In this document: positions 8,378 through 14,373 of the stretch, one piece after another | Position numbering within the stretch: position 1 is the first letter of the stretch | How the letters are laid out: each line of letters opens with the position of its first letter | From: Bacteroidaceae bacterium | GTDB lineage: Bacteria > Bacteroidota > Bacteroidia > Bacteroidales > Bacteroidaceae | Assembly (NCBI GenBank): GCA_024695315.1 | Contig: JAILIJ010000066.1 | Location: 1 to 14,373 of the forward strand | Direction of reading: 5' to 3' | DNA: 14,373 nucleotides | Position numbers and translations under genes: made by a program | Notes under the pieces: generated by a model | What the model was told of the DNA's origin: nothing | What the model saw: the letters and a program-made list of their open reading frames with translations, nothing else | The model's database searches: none

Positions 8378-8400
8378 GTCCAAACTAATACCTATTGGAC
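8378..8400. promoter_or_regulatory. Inverted repeat in the shared divergent promoter region (candidate operator)
   Basis: Perfect 6-bp arms GTCCAA (8378-8383) and TTGGAC (8395-8400) flank an 11-bp spacer, with arm centres 17 bp apart. The right arm is 11 bp upstream of the -7 box of the regulator gene, in its -33 zone. The left arm is about 31 bp upstream of the proposed peptidase -7 box, a usual activator position. Runs of A and T flank the arms, so a hairpin is possible, but a terminator between two divergent starts makes little sense. Confidence 0.5.
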
Positions 8401-8411
8401 TATTTTTTCAT

Positions 8412-8419
8412 TATCTTTG
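8412..8419 (+). promoter_or_regulatory. Bacteroidetes -7 box for the sensor-regulator gene
   Basis: TATCTTTG matches TAnnTTTG exactly and lies 20 bp before the ATG at 8440, giving a leader of about 13 nt. The region where a -33 box would sit is occupied by the TTGGAC arm of the inverted repeat, so repressor or autoregulator binding there would block this promoter. Confidence 0.55.
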
Positions 8420-8439
8420 CAGAAAATTAACAAAAATCT

Positions 8440-11259
8440 ATGGAGTTTTTCAGACTTAAGAGGATTTTGACACTAACCTGCCTTAGTTTATTTCTTTTAC
8501 TAACACCAACGGCAAAAGCACAAGATTCTCAAGAATTTAAATTTAGACATCTTACAGTAGAAAACGGACTAACATGTAATAATATCCGTGCTTTACTGCA
8601 GGATAAGTATGGTTTTATTTGGATTGGTACCGATAATGGACTAAATAAGTATGATGGGCATGTAATTTCGCACCTTAAAGGTACAAAAACAGACCTCAGT
8701 ACTCATGCTTTTTGCGAAATCGGCGACACAATATGGATTGGAAATAGCGCAGGACTTTTGTTTTACTCACATTCTTGCGATAGTGTTGCTTCTATGGAAA
8801 AATCCACCAAAGAAGGAATAAAAATTACTTCAAATGTCACAGGACTTAAAAAAGCCAAGGACGGAACACTATGGATAAGTACCATGGAACAAGGAATCTT
8901 CTCCATGGATAAAAATGGTACTTTGAAAAGATATTACATGCCAGGAAAAGAAAACAAAGTAGCAAATGTTCTTATTGCCAATAATGGAGACGTTTGGGCT
9001 ATCAGCAACTGGTGCAAAATCAACCTTGCAAGACTAAATAAAAAGCGTGGTATTTTCGAAGAAATAAAGACAAAATTTACAGAACAAGAGAATATTCCAA
9101 ATATCGGAGGTATAACAATAATCCAAGACAAACAAAATACTATCTGGATCGGTAGTTGGGAGTACGGATTAATAAAACTCGACCCTACAACTTTAGAAGC
9201 ATCCATTGCCGTAAAAGCTTCTAATGAAGTTCTAAAGCATATACATACCATAACCGAATACGACAATAATACGTTGTATATAAGTTCAGACGAAGGATTC
9301 AGCATTTTCAACAAAAAGAATGGTAATATAGTCCACTATAAAGAGGACGAACTTAACACATACTCTATCTCGGACAAATTTGTCTATCCTATCATCAAAG
9401 ATAAAGAAGGAGGTATATGGATTGGCACATTCTATGGAGGTCTAAACTATGCTCATCCAGAAACGGCCAATTTTAGGAATTACACTCGTTCTGACTATAG
9501 AAACTCAGTAAATGGAAATATAATAAGCAACTTCTGCGAGGACAGAGGTGGAAACATTTGGATTGCAAGTGATGACGGCGGCCTTTCTGTCTATAACCAA
9601 CAACAGAAACAATTCTTTTCGTATGACACCAGAAAAGGTGGAAGAACAAGAAATATTCACGGACTATATATAGATGAATATACCCTATATATAGGAACTT
9701 ATACCGGAGGAATTGATATTCTCGATATTAGAACAGGTGAAGAAAGACATTTCCCAGTATTCCTTGACAAGGATAGGAAAGTTCTTGGAAGTAGCTCATA
9801 CGCAATCTATAAAGATAAGAAAGGAACTATTTGGATTGGCACGTTCAACAATATACTCACCTTCAACAATAAAACCGGTATCTTTACTTTTAAAAAGGAA
9901 ACGGGGACAACTGTCCTAAACATAACAGAAGACAAGAAGGGTAATTTATGGTTCGCAACTGATGGGCAGGGAATATTGAAATATAATGGTAAGGACTGGA
10001 AACTTTACAAACAATTCAACATTCCTTCTAAAAACAATAATAATATTGCAACAACAAATACGCTCTACGAAGACAAGGATGGAAATATCTGGACTGGTAC
10101 ATCAAACGGCCTATTTATCTATAATGAGAAAAGAGATGCTTTTGAAAGTGTTCACATACAGGAAAACTGCCCTAACGTGCTCGGTATAACTGGCGACAAA
10201 GACAATCTTTGGCTCACCACATCAGCCGGTCTGATGGCCTATTCAACTAAAGACATGAAAGTTCACCGCATTTACAATAGCGGCGATGGACTTGACAACA
10301 TCAATTTCATACAAAACTCAATCTTCAAAGCAAGTAACGGAAGCATCTATCTCGGTACTTCACACGGGCTTACGGCTTTCACACCCTCTAATATGATTAA
10401 TAATACGATAAGGCCAAAAGTCGTATTTACAGAATTAAGCATTTTCAACAAACCTATAAAAATAGGTAAAGGCATGCTTAACAGGAATTTGAATGAAGTA
10501 GAACGAGTAGAACTTAGCCATAATGATAATTCGCTTAAAATTTCTTTTTCTGCCATGAGTTATCTCATGCCAGAACACAACATGTACCAGTTCTACCTTG
10601 AGGGATACGAAACAGAATGGAATGCCCCAACACATGAGCATAGCGTAACGTACACAAATCTTGAACCAGGGACGTACAAATTACATGTAAAGGCCTCTAA
10701 TAATGATGGAGTTTGGAATGAAAAGGATGCTACTCTCGAGATAAAGATTTATCCTCCTTTCTACTGGAACACACCTGTAAGATGCCTTTATTTCCTTATT
10801 GTTATCGGTATTCTATGGGCTGTCATAAAACATATACTCAAGAAGAAAGACAAACAACATGTGGCGGAAATTGAGAAACTTAACGAGAAAAATGAGCAGG
10901 AAGTACATGAAGCACGCATCAAATTCATGACTATCAGCGACTCAGATAACGAATTTCTCAAGAAATTAGAGGAAGTAATTGAAAACAACTTCTCGAATCC
11001 TGATATTTCCGTTGACTTCCTCGCATCAGAAATGAATGTAAGCCGAAGTGGATTGTTCGCTAAGGTCAAATCACTTGCTGACATTACGCCAAACGAAATG
11101 ATTCAAATTATTCGTCTCAAACATGCTGCAAGGCTTATTGAGACAAAGAAATACCGTATAAACGAGATTTGCTATATGGTTGGATTCAACAGCCCTTCGT
11201 ATTTCTCAAAATGCTTTATGAAACACTTTGGGGTTAAACCTGCAGAATATGCAAAATAG
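8440..11259 (+). CDS. Membrane one-component regulator: propeller/Y_Y_Y sensor fused directly to AraC-type HTH
   Basis: 939 residues. A signal peptide (1-28, ending AKAQ) is followed by 14 propeller units of the Reg_prop type with IWIGT-like cores (first W61; last GSIYLGTSHGL). This is enough for two 7-bladed propellers. A Y_Y_Y domain (about 700-772) and one membrane segment (782-796) come next, then a short charged coil (797-833). An AraC/XylS HTH domain (about 845-939) ends in the conserved VGFNSPSYFSKCFMKHFGVKPAEY. Classical hybrid two-component systems of Bacteroidetes have the same ends but are about 1,300-1,400 residues long, with HisKA, HATPase and receiver domains between membrane and HTH. 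All three are absent here. The sensor should bind a ligand in the periplasm and act directly on DNA at the membrane. It is divergent from the peptidase operon, its probable target. The frame is intact, with no sign of decay. Confidence 0.9.
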   Translation: MEFFRLKRILTLTCLSLFLLLTPTAKAQDSQEFKFRHLTVENGLTCNNIRALLQDKYGFIWIGTDNGLNKYDGHVISHLKGTKTDLSTHAFCEIGDTIWIGNSAGLLFYSHSCDSVASMEKSTKEGIKITSNVTGLKKAKDGTLWISTMEQGIFSMDKNGTLKRYYMPGKENKVANVLIANNGDVWAISNWCKINLARLNKKRGIFEEIKTKFTEQENIPNIGGITIIQDKQNTIWIGSWEYGLIKLDPTTLEASIAVKASNEVLKHIHTITEYDNNTLYISSDEGFSIFNKKNGNIVHYKEDELNTYSISDKFVYPIIKDKEGGIWIGTFYGGLNYAHPETANFRNYTRSDYRNSVNGNIISNFCEDRGGNIWIASDDGGLSVYNQQQKQFFSYDTRKGGRTRNIHGLYIDEYTLYIGTYTGGIDILDIRTGEERHFPVFLDKDRKVLGSSSYAIYKDKKGTIWIGTFNNILTFNNKTGIFTFKKETGTTVLNITEDKKGNLWFATDGQGILKYNGKDWKLYKQFNIPSKNNNNIATTNTLYEDKDGNIWTGTSNGLFIYNEKRDAFESVHIQENCPNVLGITGDKDNLWLTTSAGLMAYSTKDMKVHRIYNSGDGLDNINFIQNSIFKASNGSIYLGTSHGLTAFTPSNMINNTIRPKVVFTELSIFNKPIKIGKGMLNRNLNEVERVELSHNDNSLKISFSAMSYLMPEHNMYQFYLEGYETEWNAPTHEHSVTYTNLEPGTYKLHVKASNNDGVWNEKDATLEIKIYPPFYWNTPVRCLYFLIVIGILWAVIKHILKKKDKQHVAEIEKLNEKNEQEVHEARIKFMTISDSDNEFLKKLEEVIENNFSNPDISVDFLASEMNVSRSGLFAKVKSLADITPNEMIQIIRLKHAARLIETKKYRINEICYMVGFNSPSYFSKCFMKHFGVKPAEYAK

Positions 11260-11274
11260 CATATTCTGCATATT
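11241..11274 (+). terminator. Stop-codon-overlapping hairpin terminator of the regulator gene
   Basis: A perfect 12-bp stem has arms TGCAGAATATGC (11241-11252) and GCATATTCTGCA (11259-11270). The 6-nt loop AAAATA contains the first two bases of the TAG stop. TATTTT follows. The left arm encodes the final residues of the protein. The U-tract is short, so termination may be partial, but the stem is one of the best in the window. Confidence 0.7.
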
Positions 11275-11433
11275 TTCCCCAAAAAATGATTTGCGTCCAT
11301 AAATATTGTCGTATGTGATAAACGCTAATTTATAATCACTTAACTTCCAAATTTAATTAGAGTAGTTAAGATAAATTTAAGGCACAGATAAAAGATATTT
11401 ACTACTGACTATTTTTTACTTATCATAATTAAC

Positions 11434-11465
11434 AAAAAAAGTGCGTCAAAATTGACGTACTTTTC
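11434..11465 (-). terminator. Orphan intrinsic terminator, strongest on the minus strand
   Basis: Near-palindrome with arms AAAAGTGCGTCAA and TTGACGTACTTTT: 13 pairs, one of them G-U, around a central AA, so the innermost pairs must open to form the loop. On the minus strand the stem is followed by a run of seven T. On the plus strand it is followed by TTTTC. No minus-strand gene lies upstream of it within this gap, so the transcript it would end is unknown. It may belong to a small RNA or an intergenic repeat element. Confidence 0.55.
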
Positions 11466-11642
11466 TACCCCACCTCCTTCGACAACGCTTCGAATCTCCT
11501 TCGTATCACCTTCGTATTTCATAGCTGATGAGTATCGATTTTACATGTCTAAAATTTTAGCTCACCCCCTCATGAAATCGGAGATAGAAACGTGTCGTCA
11601 GATGAATGCTCTAAAGTAGTTAAAAAGGCACATTTCTACCCC
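11457..11642 (+). repeat. Pair of 15-bp direct repeats, 171 bp apart
   Basis: GTACTTTTCTACCCC (11457-11471) and GCACATTTCTACCCC (11628-11642) agree at 13 of 15 positions. The second is followed by a further TTTTTACCCC. They bracket the 11-bp array and may mark the edges of a short intergenic element. Low-complexity coincidence is possible. Confidence 0.35.
11476..11519 (+). repeat. Four-unit 11-bp tandem repeat, core CCTTCG
   Basis: The units start at 11476, 11487, 11498 and 11509: CCTTCGACAAC, GCTTCGAATCT, CCTTCGTATCA, CCTTCGTATTT. The spacing is exactly 11 bp, about one helical turn. The CTTCG core is invariant and the second half drifts. 11 is not a multiple of 3, so it is not a coding repeat, and it is much too short for CRISPR. 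It may be a protein-binding array or a family of intergenic repeats. Confidence 0.65.
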
Positions 11643-11955
11643 TTTTTACCCCTTATTAAAATATTTTAACATAATTTTTAACATTTCGAAAAAATCGATA
11701 GAAAGGATTGTAATCTCGACTTTACAACACACTATGTGGACAAAAAAAAGACTTATCATATTAAAAAGTAAAAATTCTGAGAAGTGAAAATACACATATT
11801 TCCTGTCTAAATAAATTATAATAGCAAGGTCACAAATATTAAAAAGTATGCCTGGACAAGCACAAATATGACATTTTGAGAAGGCAGAAACAGCTTTTCC
11901 ACACATTTTTACACAACAAACACGAATAAATAGTGCATTTTCATAAAAAAAATCC

Positions 11956-11963
11956 GACCTTTG
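11956..11963 (+). promoter_or_regulatory. Likely -7 box of fhs
   Basis: GACCTTTG differs from TAnnTTTG only at the first base and sits in a typical Bacteroidetes context (AATCCGACCTTTGC). The implied leader to the ATG at 12020 is about 50 nt and AT-rich, with no evident riboswitch structure. Confidence 0.45.
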
Positions 11964-12019
11964 CAAAGCACTACAAAAGTATTAAGAATTATTATATGGT
12001 TGTTATATTCTAAAAAATT

Positions 12020-13687
12020 ATGAAAACGGACATTGAAATTGCTCGTGAGTGTGAATTAAGGGACATTGAACAAATCGCCAAATATATTGGCATACCAGTC
12101 GATGAACTTGAAAAGTATGGTAAACACATCGCAAAAGTTCCAGAGAAATTAATTGATGAAGAGAAAGTTGCCAAAAGCAATCTTATTCTTGTTACCGCCA
12201 TTACGCCAACTAAGGCTGGAATAGGAAAGACAACAGTAAGCATAGGATTAGCTCTCGGACTTAATAAGTTGGGGAAAAAGGCTGTATGTGCCCTACGTGA
12301 GCCTTCCCTTGGCCCTTGTTTCGGAGTCAAAGGTGGAGCGGCTGGAGGAGGATACGCACAAGTTCTCCCAATGGAAAAAATCAACCTGCATTTTACAGGT
12401 GACTTCCACGCCATCACATCGGCACATAACATGATTTCAGCCCTTTTGGACAATTACATTTATCAACACAGAGACGAAGGGTTTGCACTCAAGGAGGTGC
12501 TCTGGAAAAGAGTTTTAGACGTAAACGACAGAAATCTACGATACGTTGTTACAGGACTCGGTTCAAAAACAGATGGCATAACAGCAGAAAGCGGATTTGA
12601 CATCACCCCTGCAAGCGAGATTATGGCTATTCTCTGTCTTTCTAAGAATCTTGATGATCTAAGAAGACGAGTAGACAATATAATTTTGGGTATCAAAATT
12701 AACGATGAACCTTTCTATGTGAAAGATATGGGCGTAGGAGGGGCAATTACGGTTCTGCTCATGGATGCCATTCACCCTAACCTGGTGCAGACAACAGAAC
12801 AGACCCCAGCTTTTGTACACGGAGGTCCTTTTGCAAATATAGCACATGGCTGTAACACCATTATTGCCACAAAGATGGCTATGACTTTCGGAGAATATGT
12901 AATTACTGAAGCTGGATTCGGCGCAGACTTAGGAGCAGAAAAGTTCTTCGACATAAAATGTCGAAAAAGTGGACTTCAACCAAAGCTTACCGTTATCGTT
13001 GCTACGACACAAGGCCTGAAGATGCACGGAGGTGTTCCTGTCGACAAAATCAAGGAACCAGATGCCGAAGGACTTATTAAGGGATTAGAAAACCTGGACC
13101 GTCACATCGAAAATATGAAAAAATTCGGTCAGAAGGTAGTTGTCAGCTTCAATCGTTTCGCTACAGACATAGATTCCGAAATGGATATTGTACGTAAACA
13201 TTGCGAAAAGATGGGAGTCGGTTTCGCTGAAAACAACGCATTCATGGAAGGCGGAGAAGGTGCCAAGGAACTGGCTCAGGTAGTCATAGACACGATAGAA
13301 AATAAAGCTTCAGAACCATTACATTTAATTTATGACGATTCTGACGACATAAAGACAAAGATTGAAAAAATCTGCTTTAATATATATAGAGCGGAAAAGG
13401 TAACTTTTGGAAAAGCTGCCCTTAGGATGTTGGAAAGAATAGAAAAACTTGGTATTGAAAACTACCCAGTATGTATTGCTAAGACTCAATACTCTTTCTC
13501 TGCCGATCCTAAAATGTATGGCTGCCCATCAGGATTTACAATAAATATTCGCGACCTCGTAATAAATAATGGAGCTGAGATGATTGTTGCTATTGCCGGC
13601 GATATAATGCGTATGCCAGGACTCAGCAAATCACCTCAAGCCGAAAGAATAGACATCGTAAACGGACAGATTGAAGGATTATCATAA
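12020..13687 (+). CDS. fhs: Formate--tetrahydrofolate ligase
   Basis: A 555-residue cytoplasmic enzyme that joins formate to tetrahydrofolate using ATP, giving 10-formyl-THF for purine and one-carbon metabolism. The length is normal for the family and the sequence is complete. The ATP-binding loop TPTKAGIGKTT spans residues 62-72. It is followed by the family block ALREPSLGPCFGVKGGAAGGGYAQV and by LHFTGDFHAI. The rest (GFDITPASEIMAI, FVHGGPFANIAHGCN, ITEAGFGADLGAEKFFDIKCR, CIAKTQYSFSADP, NNGAEMIVAIAGDIMRMPGL) follows the conserved pattern through to the end. AGIGKTT, where many bacteria have AGEGKTT, is as I remember it in Bacteroides relatives. It is monocistronic as far as visible. Its stop lies 19 bp from the stop of the convergent channel gene, and no other folate gene is adjacent. 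Confidence 0.97.
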   Translation: MKTDIEIARECELRDIEQIAKYIGIPVDELEKYGKHIAKVPEKLIDEEKVAKSNLILVTAITPTKAGIGKTTVSIGLALGLNKLGKKAVCALREPSLGPCFGVKGGAAGGGYAQVLPMEKINLHFTGDFHAITSAHNMISALLDNYIYQHRDEGFALKEVLWKRVLDVNDRNLRYVVTGLGSKTDGITAESGFDITPASEIMAILCLSKNLDDLRRRVDNIILGIKINDEPFYVKDMGVGGAITVLLMDAIHPNLVQTTEQTPAFVHGGPFANIAHGCNTIIATKMAMTFGEYVITEAGFGADLGAEKFFDIKCRKSGLQPKLTVIVATTQGLKMHGGVPVDKIKEPDAEGLIKGLENLDRHIENMKKFGQKVVVSFNRFATDIDSEMDIVRKHCEKMGVGFAENNAFMEGGEGAKELAQVVIDTIENKASEPLHLIYDDSDDIKTKIEKICFNIYRAEKVTFGKAALRMLERIEKLGIENYPVCIAKTQYSFSADPKMYGCPSGFTINIRDLVINNGAEMIVAIAGDIMRMPGLSKSPQAERIDIVNGQIEGLS

Positions 13688-13694
13688 TCTTTTT
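13674..13694 (+). terminator. Weak AT-rich hairpin over the fhs stop codon
   Basis: Arms AAGGATTA (13674-13681) and TAATCTTT (13685-13692) pair over 8 bp with one G-U and a 3-nt loop, and two more T follow. The right arm contains the TAA stop. It is low in GC, so it is a weak terminator at best, but it is the only candidate in the 19-bp convergent gap. Confidence 0.35.
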
Positions 13695-13706
13695 CGATAT
13701 AAATGA

Positions 13707-14373
13707 TTAACGAAGCCTCTCCCCACAATGCTTACAATAATTAGCATCAAGGTCTGTCTTCTCGTTACATCTAGGGCAGCGTCCATTGCTGCCCTTTTTC
13801 TTTGTCTCATCTATCATGGTAGCCGAAACAATACCCGTAGGAACAGCAATAATAGTATAACCAAGAATCATAACCAAAGAGGATAAGAATTTACCCATTC
13901 CTGTTACAGGAGTAATATCTCCATATCCTACTGTAGTAAGAGTTACAATAGCCCAATATATACTTGTAGGAATGTCCGTAAACTCAGAACCAGGTTCTCC
14001 CTGCTCTACCATAAACATTAGGGTTCCAATAACAATAACAAGTGCCAAAACAAACAAGAAATACACAACAATCTTTGTCATACTCTGTCTTATGGACTTG
14101 AGCAGCAAATACCCCTCGTTGATAAATGAAAATAACTTCAGAACTCTAAATATGCGTATAAGACGGAAAGAACGCATAAGGGAGAGATAACGTAGCGCAG
14201 GAAAGAAAATACTGAGAATTTGTGGAACAGTAGCCAAAAGGTCTATTATTCCAAAAAAACTAAAGATATATTGCCTTTTAACCGGAGAACAGTATATACG
14301 TAGAATATATTCAAGTGCAAATAGAAAAGACAGAATGTATTCCATGGCAATAATAACCATTTTCAAAATGCCC
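13707..14373 (-). CDS. Voltage-gated potassium channel with C-terminal zinc ribbon (5' end outside window)
   Basis: The minus-strand frame runs from the window edge to TAA at 13707, with no in-frame ATG before residue 3 (counting from the TTG at 14366) and no stop upstream. The true start is therefore probably beyond the window, where S1 and part of S2 should lie. Visible parts, in TTG numbering: S2-like segment (about 4-24), S3 (about 37-55), and S4 with basic residues every third position (R65, R68, R71, R74, K77). S5 is at about 98-120. The pore helix and filter TTVGYGD (144-150) identify K+ selectivity. S6 is at about 163-185. The C-terminus carries C197-x2-C200 and C211-x2-C214, a short zinc ribbon in the cytoplasm. 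This should be an inner-membrane K+ channel that sets membrane potential. The zinc ribbon may be regulatory, and its role is unknown. It is convergent with fhs. Confidence 0.88.
   Translation of the reverse strand, partial: GILKMVIIAMEYILSFLFALEYILRIYCSPVKRQYIFSFFGIIDLLATVPQILSIFFPALRYLSLMRSFRLIRIFRVLKLFSFINEGYLLLKSIRQSMTKIVVYFLFVLALVIVIGTLMFMVEQGEPGSEFTDIPTSIYWAIVTLTTVGYGDITPVTGMGKFLSSLVMILGYTIIAVPTGIVSATMIDETKKKGSNGRCPRCNEKTDLDANYCKHCGERLR

Larger units (their letters stand above)
11260..12019. other. 760-bp non-coding region between the regulator gene and fhs
   Basis: No credible protein gene is found on either strand. It holds the end of the regulator terminator, a terminator-like hairpin at 11434-11465, an 11-bp tandem repeat at 11476-11519, a pair of related 15-mers 171 bp apart (11457-11471 and 11628-11642), AT-rich palindromes such as CTAAAATTTTAG (11549-11560), and the fhs promoter near 11956. 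The section 11660-11950 is very AT-rich and shows nothing else that I can name. Confidence 0.7.

Noticed and set aside
8378..8400. Reading the GTCCAA/TTGGAC hairpin as a terminator
   Set aside because: It sits between two divergent start codons, so there is no transcript for it to end. A binding site is more sensible.
8934..9314. 126-codon minus-strand frame within the regulator gene
   Set aside because: It lies wholly inside the propeller-coding sequence and shows no family signal.
11476..11519. CRISPR array
   Set aside because: The 11-bp period has no unique spacers, and there are no cas genes.
11735..11903. Two DnaA-box-like 9-mers, TGTGGACAA (11735-11743) and TTTTCCACA (11895-11903), in AT-rich DNA, suggesting an origin
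   Set aside because: Each differs by one base from the consensus box, they are only two, and no replication gene is near. Chance matches are likely in this base composition.
11646..11966. 106-codon minus-strand frame in the gap before fhs
   Set aside because: Its composition is that of AT-rich non-coding DNA, with many Cys, Phe and Ile and no recognisable motif. It has no promoter or ribosome site and overlaps the fhs promoter region.
11964..12019. Tetrahydrofolate riboswitch in front of fhs
   Set aside because: The leader is about 50 nt, AT-rich and without stable paired arms, which is too short for a known folate riboswitch.
12010..12453. 147-codon minus-strand frame over the start of fhs
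   Set aside because: It is antisense to the highly conserved ATP-binding region of fhs, which fully explains the open frame.
13707..14366. Taking the TTG at 14366 as the true start of the K+ channel
   Set aside because: The frame remains open to the window edge, and a voltage-gated channel needs S1 and the rest of S2 upstream. The gene is cut by the window.

Overview
The window looks like a chromosomal segment of an AT-rich Bacteroidales bacterium, most likely Prevotellaceae (Prevotella/Segatella group). The reasons are: promoters of the Bacteroidetes TAnnTTTG type and almost no Shine-Dalgarno sequences; two secreted proteins ending in type IX secretion-like (Por) sorting domains; a periplasmic propeller/Y_Y_Y sensor fused to an AraC-type DNA-binding domain; a GH2 exo-glycosidase; and a formate-tetrahydrofolate ligase of clear Bacteroidetes type. 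The genus is inferred from sequence character, not from a search.

Layout. (1) 1-2835, minus: a signal-peptide-bearing GH2 beta-galactosidase-like enzyme whose 3' end lies outside the window. (2) 2933-3412, plus, divergent from it: a small protein resembling only the N-terminal half of DUF2156 proteins. (3) 3526-8275, minus: two tandem genes for secreted proteins. The upstream one (6122-8275) is a predicted zinc metallopeptidase (HEVGH, DUF6055-like) with a DUF4859-like domain. The downstream one (3526-6060) consists of about five diverged DUF4859-like repeats. Both end in a sorting domain, and a strong intrinsic terminator follows. (4) 8440-11259, plus, divergent from the peptidase: a regulator that has the whole sensor of a hybrid two-component system (two 7-bladed propellers, Y_Y_Y, one membrane segment) and its AraC output, but neither histidine kinase nor receiver. 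(5) 11260-12019: a 760-bp non-coding gap with a stop-codon-overlapping terminator hairpin, an orphan terminator-like hairpin with its better U-tract on the minus strand, and a four-unit 11-bp tandem repeat. (6) 12020-13687, plus: fhs. (7) 13707-14373, minus, convergent with fhs: a voltage-gated K+ channel with a C-terminal zinc ribbon, its 5' end outside the window.

How the parts may work together. The best candidate for an undescribed system is 3526-11259. A membrane-spanning one-component regulator is divergently paired with a T9SS-exported metallopeptidase and a multi-repeat surface protein that carries the same accessory domain as the peptidase. The two transcription units share a 164-bp intergenic region holding a perfect 6-bp inverted repeat (8378-8400). 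I infer a ligand-responsive surface proteolysis or glycoprotein-foraging module. The GH2 gene may contribute to the same nutrition but has its own promoter. The fhs and K+ channel genes are housekeeping or physiological and show no functional link to the module.
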